DNA of 64,000 nt from Caenorhabditis elegans (lineage: Eukaryota; Nematoda; Chromadorea; Rhabditida; Rhabditidae). Position 1 is the stretch's first letter, and each line of letters opens with the position of its first letter. Shown in pieces: positions 10,208 through 20,900 of this stretch. The position numbers and the translations under genes are program-made. The notes under the pieces were generated by a model. The model saw only the letters and a list, made by a program, of their open reading frames with translations, was not told the DNA's origin and did not search any database. Location: positions 13,392,001 to 13,456,000 of the forward strand of contig NC_003281.10 of NCBI RefSeq assembly GCF_000002985.6, in the 5' to 3' direction.

Positions 10208-11036
10208 ATGTATTCATCCAAAGTTGCTTTCACTCTTGTTGTTTCAATTGCAATTGTAACAGCAGTTCCTCTTGGAGGAATACTCGGAGGAAATGGACAA
10301 GGAGGTCTCGGAGGAATCCTTGGTGGAGGTGAAGGTGGTTTAGGAGGAATACTCGGAAATGGTGGATTAGGTGGAATCCTTGGAGGAAATGGATTGGGAG
10401 GAATACTTGGAGGAGAAGATGGTGGATTGGGAGGAATCATTGGTCAACTTCTTGGAAGTGCAAATGCAACAGATGGACTTTTGGGAATTATAAATCCAGC
10501 AGATTTACTGGATTTGTCTCTTCTTGGAGATGGACTCACACAACAAATTATTGAACTTGTTAAAAAGATTCCAGGTAGTGCTCTCCCTAGAGTACAAGAA
10601 ATTCTCTCAAATGCGGATAATCTTGGAGTTGATGAAGTTATATCCAAACTTAACGGTCTTGTACCTGGTCTTGGAGTGAGTTATTCTTCACTTTGATTTA
10701 TATTTAACTATGTATTCAGGATGAGCTTAACAATCTTATTTCAACAATCTTCACCCTTATCAAACAGTTGCTCAATGAAGTTGCCGATATTCTTCAAAGT
10801 CTTCCAGATATTTTAGGAAAATTGTCTAAAATCGTGGATGACAAAAATCTAACATCTATTGAGAAGAACAATGCTATCAATCAATTGAAAGGAACAAATA
10901 AAATTGTATGTCTGAATTTTATTTCGTTAGTACATTCAAAATATTACAGGAACTCAATACAATTATCTTCATTATCACTCAACTCCTCAACGGAGGGGCA
11001 CTTCCAGAACTTCCACCAACTCCAATTAATGTTTAA
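10208..11036 (+). CDS. Glycine-rich secreted protein, copy B-plus
   Basis: Exons 10208-10675, 10720-10905 and 10950-11036; 246 residues, with every splice position equal to copy A-plus. Signal peptide at 1-20, GGLGGILGG repeats to about residue 80, then the same helical C-terminal region ([18 protein letters not shown], then DELNNLI) and a final LPPTPINV. The high identity to copy A-plus, including the promoter, points to recent duplication or gene conversion. Secreted, function unknown. AATAAATATATCGA follows the stop by about 55 bp and is the likely poly(A) signal. Confidence 0.8.
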
Positions 11037-11302
11037 TACTCACTTTTCTTTCTTGCCATGTATATTGTATAAATAATTATTTTGTAAATAAATATATCGA
11101 ACATTCATCAATTTTAAATAACTTTTCAATATTAATCAACATAATAGTTTTCCAAGTAATTAAACACTGATTTATACTTGATATCATCACTTGTCACGTT
11201 TCTCCCCTCGAGCCCTTCAGTCATGTCCTCTTTACACATTTTCTTTAACCTGGGTCACTATTCCATCGTTCTTCACTTTGCTCCACACCACTTCTCATTC
11301 CA

Positions 11303-12306
11303 ATGACCTTTACTCTGCGTCTCTTGGTTTTGTGTACTGTCTATTCATATGTTATCTCACAATGTGATGATAATGGAGTCATTTATACAAATGGAGACAA
11401 GTGGATCCGAAATAATCATTTTTTGGTCACTTGTCGAGATGGAAATATTCAGGTTAATTTAATAAGTATTGGTTATATTTTTGGATTAGAATTTTAGTGA
11501 ACCAAAATGTTTCGATGTGTATTTTAATTTATAAAACTTCAGACTCTAAAATGTGTAACCGACAGTGGTCATTTACTAGAAGTCGGCTCCAAAAGCTATG
11601 TGGAAAATGGATATGAATACATGTGTGCACGTGAAGTTACGGATAATCTGAACACAAACACTTGCCCCACATTCGCCGATTTTTCCGATGATATTTTCAA
11701 GGATAGATTCGCAATTTGTTGTATTTCAAGACGATTTAAAGGATGTGTTGATGCAAATGGAGATATTGTCAAGAGTGGATTCTTTGTGATTGGAAACAAA
11801 AGTTTGAAGTATTGCAGGATTCAGGCAAATCAATTACAGGCAAGGATTGAGCCGAAAGGCAAGTTTTTTTTCGATTTATTTTCTAACTCTTATCGTATTC
11901 CAACTTAACTCTTATGGGATTTTGTTGGAGTATTGAAAAGTTTTTTTTAGAACGGAACAAACAAAATTGTAAGTTTTTTCTAGCAAGTTTTTTTCTAAAA
12001 AACCGACAAAGCAAGTGCTAAATCAAAAGTTACATTTTCAGGTTGCTTCAACGGAACAGAGAAAGACGATGTAAATGATGAAGAATTGCACATTAAAAAA
12101 TATGCAGTTTGGCGCGAAGGTATTATTTGTTTTTTTATCAAGATTTGTTTAAAATACATTTAGGTGACATTGAGTATCGTTGTGGAGATGATGGAGTTCA
12201 TATTCAAAGATGCTTTCCGCCTGAACTCAAGAAAAAGGCTATTTGGGCTGGAACGGCTTGGATTCAAGAAGACGGACAAGTGAAGACGTGCGGAAAAATA
12301 AATTAA
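11303..12306 (+). CDS. Secreted cysteine-rich protein with two related domains and a GC-AG intron
   Basis: Exons 11303-11452, 11543-11858, 12042-12119 and 12164-12306; 228 residues. Starts with a signal peptide (core LRLLVLCTVYSYVIS, mature QCDDNG). The rest is rich in cysteine in a loose repeated pattern: C-x-DNG-x(3)-NGDKW...LVTC-x-DG, then GCVDANGDIVKSGFFV...YC, then GCFNGTE...YRCGDDGVHIQRC. This resembles nematode secreted families with short von Willebrand C-like modules, but I cannot name it. Intron 2 appears to use a GC donor (AAAG|GCAAGT at 11858/11859). With that junction the frame continues into GCFNGTE; the nearby GT in the same stretch (11863) runs into a stop within 15 codons. 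Probably an extracellular protein. Confidence 0.75.
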
Positions 12307-12760
12307 ACTTTATTGTTTCAATTAAAAATGTTTTGGAATAATATGATAATGATCTGTCAGTAATTTACGATTTATCAGGTCGGCAGATCGACATTATTTT
12401 TTCTTTAAAAAAAGTTTGACCTTTGATAATTATAGCTAAAAAAATAAATAGTAGTTGACATTTATAGATCTTCAGAGCTCAAATTTGTAATTGAAAAATG
12501 ACCTAGTCATGTACATACAAGTGAGATGTGAAACCATTAGATCCAAATATCCACATTAAATTAACGGTAACACATAAATATCTACTCCACAACTGAGAAG
12601 AATGCACTTGAGTGTTTGCTGACACGATGACACCAATGAGCAAATAAATATGAACATGATCGATAAGATAGGAGTCCATGATGTTCCCCCAGGGGAGTCT
12701 CTTCAACCCCCACGCATTCCTTATACTCCAATATTCTCCAACAAAAGACTTTCAAAACAT
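12307..12760. other. Intergenic stretch upstream of the transthyretin-like gene
   Basis: No gene recognised. An in-frame upstream ATG at 12650 would add 37 residues to the next gene, but these do not look like part of a secreted protein. Confidence 0.4.
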
Positions 12761-13645
12761 ATGTCGAGATTTTTGATTTACTTCCTGCCTTTTTTCATTT
12801 ATTCAGGGAACGTTTTATCAAAAACTAGTTGTCTTATGGCAACTGGAGTCTTAAAATGCCCAACAGATCCTGAAGCTGTTAAAAAAGTGCATATCGATTT
12901 GTGGGATGAAGATTGTAAGTACTTTGTAATATTAATTTTTACTATCAAATTTGTTTAATCTTGAAAAATTAAAACATTTCCAGCATTACCTCTAGAATCG
13001 GATGACTTGATGGGTCGAACATGGAGCGACCGTAACGGGAATTTCCAAGTGACTGGTTGTGCAAGTGACTTTGGTCCAATTAATACACCTGATCCATATT
13101 TATATATTCAACACAATTGCCCACATCGTGATAGTAATGCTACAAATCCTATACAGGTATATCTGAAGGTTCTGGAGAATGCAAGTTTTTAAAAACTAGC
13201 AAATTTTCGGCAATTTTATTTTTTGATTTTGAATTTTTTGGAAATTCTGAAAAAATAACAAATTTTTTATACCAAGAACTATGAAAAATATCAGTGTAAG
13301 TGCAATTAAATAACATGGAAAAAACATGGAAACCGACTAAAAAAATTGAAAAATACAATCCTGTAAAATTTTTTTTCAGTTTTTTAAAGAATGAATATTT
13401 GGAGATCAAAAGTAGGATTGAAAAATAAAATTTAATATCTACTTTGCCAATAGATATTTTTATAGGCATAAGGCAGGCAGGCTCATGTTTATATGCCTTA
13501 TGAAAGGTTTCTTATAGATCAGAAAGCCAAACTTTTTTGCTGAAACTTTGCTCACAAATTTCAGATTGACGTAATACCCCTGTTCCTACCATCAATTGTC
13601 CGTCTTGGTAATGTTTATCTAGATCGATACCTTGAAGACTACTAA
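12761..13645 (+). CDS. Transthyretin-like (TTL) family secreted protein
   Basis: Nematode transthyretin-like protein, a large family of small secreted beta-sandwich proteins; TTR-52, for example, bridges phosphatidylserine on dying cells. Exons 12761-12914, 12984-13156 and 13565-13645; 135 residues. The start at 12761 gives a clean signal peptide ([15 protein letters not shown]). The mature part shows the family hallmarks: [42 protein letters not shown], then [11 protein letters not shown], and a final strand [13 protein letters not shown]. The longer frame from 12650 lacks a sensible signal peptide and was not used. Intron 2 holds AT-rich DNA with GGCAGGCAGG and GCCTTA tracts. Confidence 0.87.
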
Positions 13646-13849
13646 AGAACTCAACTGCAAATAAAATGATTGCCGTAAAGTCAATGTTTGCATAAAACTG
13701 TTCATGATTTCTGTCTCGATATACTTCCGACCTCCTTTTCATCTATGTCTCTCAAATCTGGTATAATAAAAGTCAAATATTCTCTTCATTTTCTTTTTTT
13801 TCCGCCTCCCACTCTCCACAGTTTTGACAGTAGTAACAGCGCGGAAGAT

Positions 13850-14034
13850 ATATGTACGCGGCACACACCACGCGGAATGGGTAACCGGTTCCAATGAGCT
13901 TTTGCACATTGATGCTCCCTCTGCGTGAAATACTAGCTTCTACCATGAAGGAGGCGCGACCTTTGGGAGAGAAAGGCAGCTTACGAGTTGAAGCTCATTC
14001 CAGCATCAACGGAGCAACACCCGGAGCATTATAG
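13850..14034 (+). other. GC-richer block upstream of nas-1: possible 5' exon or structured RNA
   Basis: This block stands out from its AT-rich surroundings. It holds a 46-codon open frame (13894-14034) and ends in ATAG|GTTTGT, a usable splice donor. TACTTGCAG just before the nas-1 ATG (14550) is a matching acceptor, so it could be a 5' untranslated exon. It also contains two complementary pairs: AATGAGCTT (13893) with AAGCTCATT (13991), and TTGATGCT (13909) with AGCATCAA (14002). The pairs interleave, as in a pseudoknot. The rest of 13646-14549 shows no gene. Confidence 0.3.
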
Positions 14035-14549
14035 GTTTGTAATTTACCGGATTTTGAATTTTTCCAACTTTTTGATTTGAGATTTTCCAAACTAAAAGTC
14101 CCAATTTGTTCAACTTTTTTTTCAATTTCTGCAAATGAGCTTCTATGATTTAATCGATTTTATTGTAGTTTAGACATTTTTTCAATTTAATTTTCCCAAT
14201 TAGAAACAGTGAGGATTTTTGATGTGCCATTTGAAACATCTTCTGAAATTGGTAACCCGTAAAATTGGTAACTCGAAGACATTGGCTGAAACTCCAAAAA
14301 AAACCTAAAAATTGATGATTTATAGATTTTTCCACTTTTTGGCTGAAAAAATTACTGAAAAGTATCAAATTTAAAAAAACCATAAATGTTTCCACGACTG
14401 CCTAAACTTGATCATTCATTTGGGCGCGAATTCAAAAATTATTAGGTTATTTGAATATTTTTTCTGCAAAGTCAGAAAAGATCCCATTTTCAGGAACATA
14501 AAAATTATTTGTTAAAATTTTCTTTATCAAAAATACTTGCAGATCCATA

Positions 14550-17175
14550 ATGCTCCCGATCGTTGTGTCCATCCTTTTGGCAACTCCCTTGGCACTGTGC
14601 CAAGCTCCCTTCTGGATGCCTAATATGCAGCAATTCTCATTTTTAACCGAAACAGATTTTCGTAATGCTCTTCTCTTGCCAACAACTAATACTCGACGGG
14701 TCAGAAGTCTTTATCATGATATGAGAATTCCATTCCAGGTATGATTTGGTCAAAAGTAATATCTATAGAACACAACCCTGGTTTACAAAAAATTATAAAA
14801 TTAAACTTGAATAAACCTCCTAAGTTCAGTTTTTCAAATGAAAGAATGGCTTGAAAATTTGAAAAAAAATTTCTCCCAAATAATATTGACTTTTAAAATC
14901 AAGATTATACTGGAAATCCATCATTTAAAAAAAAACTCTAAATAATGAGAAAGTGGGCTGAAAAACGTTTTGATAAACTTTTTTCTGGTCAATTTCTTCC
15001 ACTTTTCAGAGATTCAAACGCGGCGGTGGTGTCGCAGTGGCTGCTGAAAAGGACAAATGGCCAAATGGAAGAGTTCCCTATATTCTATCTGCAGCTTACA
15101 GTAATTTTGCTATACTTTTGATTATTTAAATTGAAAATTTGTTTTCAGCAAGTGCACAAAGAGCCGTGCTAGCCCGAGCGTTTGATACATACGCCAAGAG
15201 AACTTGTATTCGCTTTGTTCCAAAGTCACCAGCTGATAAGGATTATATTGTCATTCAGAAGTTGGATGGGTATGTTTTTCAATAAAATTTCTAATATAAT
15301 GTGGCCAAGTCGCTAGCTGCAAGTTTCTGGGCAAGCTTATCAACAGCAAAATTTTTTTTCAGAAAGTTGCAAAAGTTTGAGAGAAATTTGTCTACAAATA
15401 CATTTAAATTTCAACCTATTTCAACTAAAAATATTCAATTTTAAATATAATTGAGCTCATTTTTTTGTTCGATCAACTTGCCAATAATTCTGAGTAATTC
15501 TGAAATTGTACCCCTATATTGTATAGAGGCAAATTTTAAATACATAATTAATTAAAAATAAAAACTGTACAAAAATTGGTTTTATGATTTACTTCAAAAA
15601 TTATGAGCACATAGAAAAACCTGTTGATTGCCACCAGGGGTGGGCAAACTTTTTCCAAGTCAAAAAGCCAAGAAATCAAGAAAAGCCGTTTCAAACCTCA
15701 AGAAAAGTCAAGAAATCAAAAGAAATCAGGCAATTTTTTTCCAGTCAATATTTTTGAGCGAAATAAGAAGAAACAGTTCAATTCAACAGTATTAATTGAT
15801 TTTTTCAACGAATATCAACAGAAAGAACTTCGAAAATGAACAAAAAAAGGTGCAAAACTAATAATTTTTTAGAAAAAGTGTTTTTTTTGTTCTGAGGTTC
15901 TTTCTGCAATCCTCGTTCCTCCAACTAAAATTTTTTTAAAAATTAAAATAAATTTTTCTGAAAATCAAGTTTTTCAGCCTAAATTTCGAGTAAAAAAATG
16001 TATTGATTTCTTGACACAATTTATCAAGAAATCAAAAAATCAATCAATCAAGAAAGCCCACCCTGATTGCCACAGTATTTAAAAGTTCCAAATTAAATTT
16101 TAAAATTAAAAAAGGTGACTTTAACCATATATTATAAGATTCTTCGCCACTTTCTAGAATTTTTGAATTTTCGAAAAGCTAAATTTTTCTAAAACTTAAA
16201 ATTACAGATGTTACGCAGACTTCTCACGTGTTGGAGGCCGTCAACAAGTGTCTCTGGCTGATGAGTGTATTGATTACGCAACTATCATCCATGAGTTGAT
16301 GCATGTTATTGGTTAGTTGAGATCATAGAATTTGTTTATTTGTTTAATTTATTTGTGTACTTACGAGAATCTGCTCATGAGTAGACAAACAGAGAAAATA
16401 CAAAAAAAAGTTGTGATGCCAATGGTATGGGTGTACTTGTATTAGAGATCCCATATTTTGATGATTAAAAAATATATTTAAACAGGATTCATCCACGAAC
16501 ATCAACGAGAAGATCGTGATTCATATGTCTCCATCCTGTATCAAAATGTTATTCAAGGTACGCATGATAAACGCAATTCATTTTTAACATCTTCGAAGCT
16601 ACATATTTGAACTTCAGACACTTTTTTTGGTTTTTGACTACCGTTTTTTAGATTATGAAATTCAAAATTGAATTATGATTTTTACAGGAGCTAACACTGA
16701 CTTCGACAAGCTGTCAAACTTGGGACTATCCTATTATGGAGAACATTACGATTATAGTTCTATCATGCATTACGAAGCGAATGAAGGATCTCGAAATGGA
16801 AAGAACACAATTGAGGCAAAGGTGAGATATTTAATTGTGCCTGATTTATGCCTAATAGTAAGTATTTCTCATAGTTTTATACATTGAAGTGCTATCGATT
16901 TAAATGGTGTGTATCAACTTATAAAATACTTTCGCAAATTTCGCTGCGGGACCACTAACATTTTAGGAGTATTTTACGGCTCTCTTGGTTGTCGCAAAGA
17001 AACACCGGTGTATGAAAATATGTTGTTCAACTTGCAGAAAATCAATGAAAACAATTTTTAAATTTATTTTCAGAACTCCCACTTCACAGCAATAATGGGA
17101 AAAGCCAGCGACTTCTCGACTTCAGATCTTCGACGTGTCAATAGAGCCTATAAATGTTCCATTTTTGCGTTTTAA
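14550..17175 (+). CDS. nas-1: Astacin-family zinc metalloprotease (nas-1)
   Basis: Secreted zinc endopeptidase of the astacin family. Exons 14550-14738, 15010-15100, 15149-15269, 16208-16311, 16486-16557, 16688-16821, 17074-17175; 270 residues. Signal peptide at 1-18 ([16 protein letters not shown]), a propeptide, then an RFKRGG cleavage site near residue 66. The catalytic domain carries [11 protein letters not shown], the zinc motif [17 protein letters not shown] (HExxHxxGxxHE, split by intron 4 at the glycine) and the Met-turn SIMHYE. The protein stops soon after the protease domain (YKCSIFAF), with no EGF, CUB or ShK module, as in the simplest worm astacins (subgroup I). TACTTGCAG shortly before the ATG is a probable trans-splice or 5' intron acceptor. 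The family is certain; the number nas-1 comes from my memory of gene order. Confidence 0.9.
15629..16075. repeat. Repeat in nas-1 intron 3 with CAGGGGTGGGCAAAC ends
   Basis: GATTGCCACCAGGGGTGGGC near 15629 and AGCCCACCCTGATTGCCAC near 16056-16073 bracket the stretch, and AAGAAATCAAGAAA motifs run in both orientations between them. This looks like a decayed inverted-repeat element inside the 938-bp intron. Confidence 0.5.
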
Positions 17176-17942
17176 GTGATCTATTTGTACGTGTAATTTA
17201 TATAATTTTGGTCCTCCCTTGCTCTTCAAAACCTCCCCGGTGCTGCTTTTGTCTGTACATATTGAAAATTAAAATGAATTCTTCCCTATCTCAGTGGCTA
17301 AAAACTTAAGTTAAAATTTTGTTCAGAAAAATAGAAAAATAATTGAATCTTTATCAGCTAATAGGGATTCCATGATGGCATGCCTGCCTGCCTGCCTGCT
17401 TCCAAAATGGCTTTTTTCATGCCTTTGGGGCGTTGCAGATTTTTTTTGAGTTTATTCCTGCAAAATGTGGTATTTTGTAGTTTTTAATCTTTTTTTCAAA
17501 AATTACGCACATGCTTGTTTAAGTAAGCGTGATAACCTAAAAAGTGACTACCAAAAAAAAGTACGTACATCAACAAAATAGTAATTTTCCCCATGTTTCT
17601 ACACACAAAATGCCATCACCGATCATCCCAAATCTTCCGAGTCTTTACCTCATTCTTAAGTGCTCAAACTTCTCTCAATTCCATACACTATATTTTCATC
17701 TGCGGTAGAGTTTCTCATTCTTTTCTTCCAAATGACATTGTGTATCCACAAGGGGGAGAAGCTTCTCCGACTCAAGAGAGCTCTCTCTCTTTCTCTCTTG
17801 CTCCAAGCCCAGCCGCCTCGGCCACCCATTGATAAAATTTTTTTCTGATTTTTTTTCTTGCTCTGATCAGTTTTATTTGATTTAGTGAGAATTTTTTATT
17901 ATTGTAAAAATTGGCTTTTAAAAGTTCTGATCTTTTGCCAAA
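17176..17942. other. nas-1 / myosin intergenic region
   Basis: Contains the nas-1 3' UTR, a short TGCC tetranucleotide tract near 17383-17398 followed by ATGCCTTTGGGGCG (similar GCCTGCC/AGGCAT tracts recur at 13470, 29840-29925 and 36230-36360), and pyrimidine-rich DNA (CTCTCTCTCTTTCTCTC) before the myosin start. The 79-codon frames here have no family resemblance. Confidence 0.4.
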
Positions 17943-20900
17943 ATGGCAAATATCGACTATATGATGGACCCGGGGTGGAAGTACTTGCGGCAGGCACAGG
18001 ATGAGGCATTAAAGGTTTGTTTTTTCTTGTATTATTAATAATTAGAATACTATATTGTTTCTATTTTTTTAATTGCAAAAAATTCCAAACTTTTGAAACG
18101 GACAAATCTAGGCAAGTTCTACATAGATTTGGGTACAGGTTTCGGGCTTACACCAAAGTGATATCTGGTTTTTGATTTAACCTAAGCCTATGCCTATCCT
18201 ACGTCTAAGCCTAAACCTAAGCCTATACCTCAGCCTTAGCCTAAGATTAAAAATAAGCCTAAGCCTAATCCTAAGTCTTAGCCAAAGCCTAAACCTAAGC
18301 CTTAGCCTAGACCAATGCCTAATAAATGGCAGTAATAAATAATATATGTTTTGGTATGTACAGAGATTTTTGAGAGCGCCAAAAAAATTGGCACAGTTCC
18401 CAGTTTCTTTCTCATACGGAGAGGCGCCCAAGGGTAAATATTTGTGAAATGCGCGGGATGAGTACAAAAAGAAAATAGAGAAAACATTAGTTATCTCTTC
18501 AATATCTTCACATCAACACGTTTTGAGTTGAGAGCAGGGACAAAAAGTAAAGGGATCTAGATAGACATCGAAAACCAAATAGTTTTGGAATTTGGGGGTT
18601 GCTTTTTTGATGATTGAATAAAATACAATACTACTATGTAATGTTATTTTATTCAAATTTTTGAAATAAAATTATTAGTTTTGAACGAAATTTGTTTTCA
18701 GGAGCAAGCAGCTCGTCGTTTCGACAACAAGACTCATGCATGGGTACCAGATGCAGCTGAGGGGTTCGTGACTGCTGCAGTTGCAGTTCAAGAAGGCGAC
18801 AATCTGACATTCACCATGCCAGATGGTACACCAAAGAAGCTCACCAGAGCTGAAGTTCAGGAGATTAATCCGGCGAAATTCGAGAAAACCGAGGACATGA
18901 GCAATCTGACATTCTTAAATGAAGCATCTGTTCTTCATAACTTGAGACAAAGATATTATTCCATGATGATTTATGTGAGTTTTGAAGATTTTCAGAAGTG
19001 TTGAAATCAATTTTAGAATTTTTAATAATACAAAATTTTATTTAAAAGAAAAGAAAAGTTGTAACGCTTCATTTCATCTTTATAGATGTCAGTGTTCAAT
19101 TTAAGATCAGGAAATTTAACCTAATTATGTAAAATTGAAAAAAATGAACATTTTAATTTCTAGACTTATTCGGGACTTTTCTGTGTGTTCATCAATCCCT
19201 ACAAGATGCTTCCAATTTACACGGATTCCGTTGCCAGTATGTATGTGAACAAGCGTCGTGCGGAAATGCCACCTCACTTGTTTGCTGTCTCTGATGAGGC
19301 TTTCAGAAATATGATGTCTGGTTAGTTATAGCTGAAAATCAGGGGGAAAAAATGACAAAACTTGTTGCCCCCACGCAGGATTGAACTACGGACCTTTGGT
19401 TTACAAGACCAACGCTCTACCACTGAGCTATAAGGGCACGGTTAAGCATATATTTTCGCTATTGAAAAGAAATATATTTCACAGTAGAGACTGGTGGTGT
19501 GTACGTTTGTTTATTCAACCATTCACAGTGTACTGGGGGGAATCACTAGAGGAGTGTGATATTAGAATGTATAGAATGACCAGAAAAATATTTGTTTTTT
19601 TATTAATAGACATTATATGAGCGTTTGAGTTGCCAAAATCTTGTTTTTGAGTTGTAGAACCTTGACTTCACAGTTAATTTGAACGAACTCTCGATCTTGA
19701 TGTGTTCATGGTGCACTGAGACTGAGACATTTCACTGTGTATTCTAAATCACTTGAATTTTCCGATAACTAGACTCCAGTTTTCCAGACAAGGAAAATCA
19801 ATCTATGCTTATCACCGGAGAGTCTGGAGCCGGAAAAACTGAGAATACCAAAAAAGTTATTGCATACTTTGCAATGATCGGATCCGGAAACAAGGATCAG
19901 AAATCGGTAATTTCACTAAAATCTCAGAATACTTTACAGAAGCATTTAATTTATAGGAATCATCATTGGAAAATCAGGTGGTTCAAGCTAATCCAGCTAT
20001 TGAAGCATTTGGAAATGGAGCAACTACCAGGTTGGTAATTGGCTGAGTAGCGACTCTATCAAAATTCATTTCAGAAACTACAACTCTTCCCGTTACGGAA
20101 AATTCATTAGAATTCATTTTGATAGAAAGGGAAAATTGGTTGGAGGAGATATTGAGCATTGTGAGTTTCAAAATATAGTAATTTAGATTTGATAAGCAGG
20201 AAAGTAGTTCGAAGCTTTTATGCTATATTTTTCTGAAACATCAATAAAAAATTGCAGATCTTCTCGAAAAATCTCGCGTGATCAAACAAGCTCCCGGAGA
20301 GCGTTCCTATCACATTTTCTATCAAATCATGACTCAGAAGGCGTTGAGAGGTATTTCAATTTGCGAAACAATTTGAAAAGGGAGCATAATTTTCAGAGAG
20401 ATACGGATTGAGTGACAACATTCGTGACTACAAATTTGTATCACAAGCCGAGATTACTGTCCCAGGAATGAATGATACCGAGGAGTGGCAAATCACTGAT
20501 GTAAGAAATCTACAGAGTACGACAAATATTAATGAGATTTTCCTTAAATAGGAATAAAGCTAAAATAGGCTCAAGATTGTCTGAGAGTGCCCTCCATGGG
20601 AAATTTTATTTTGCAGGGAGCATTCAACGTGATGGGCTTCTCGGAACGCGAGAAGGATGATCTTTACAAACTGTGCTCCGCCATTATGCACATTGGAAAC
20701 TCGACATTTAAGCAAAAGCCAAGAGACGAACAAGCTGAGGTAGATGATATGACGAGTAGGTTTATATAGACTGAAATGCAAAAAAAAATTGGACCTTCTC
20801 AGGTCCAACTGCCGCTTGTAAACTATTTGGAATTAATACTGATCAATTCTTGAACGCTTTGACGAGACCAAGAATAAAGGTTGGAATGGAGTGGGTCAAC

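Noticed and set aside
12650-12760. Longer start for the transthyretin-like gene
   Set aside because: It would bury the signal peptide behind 37 unrelated residues.
18177-18467. Arg/Leu-rich minus-strand frame
   Set aside because: Translation of the degenerate telomeric repeat; no coding evidence.
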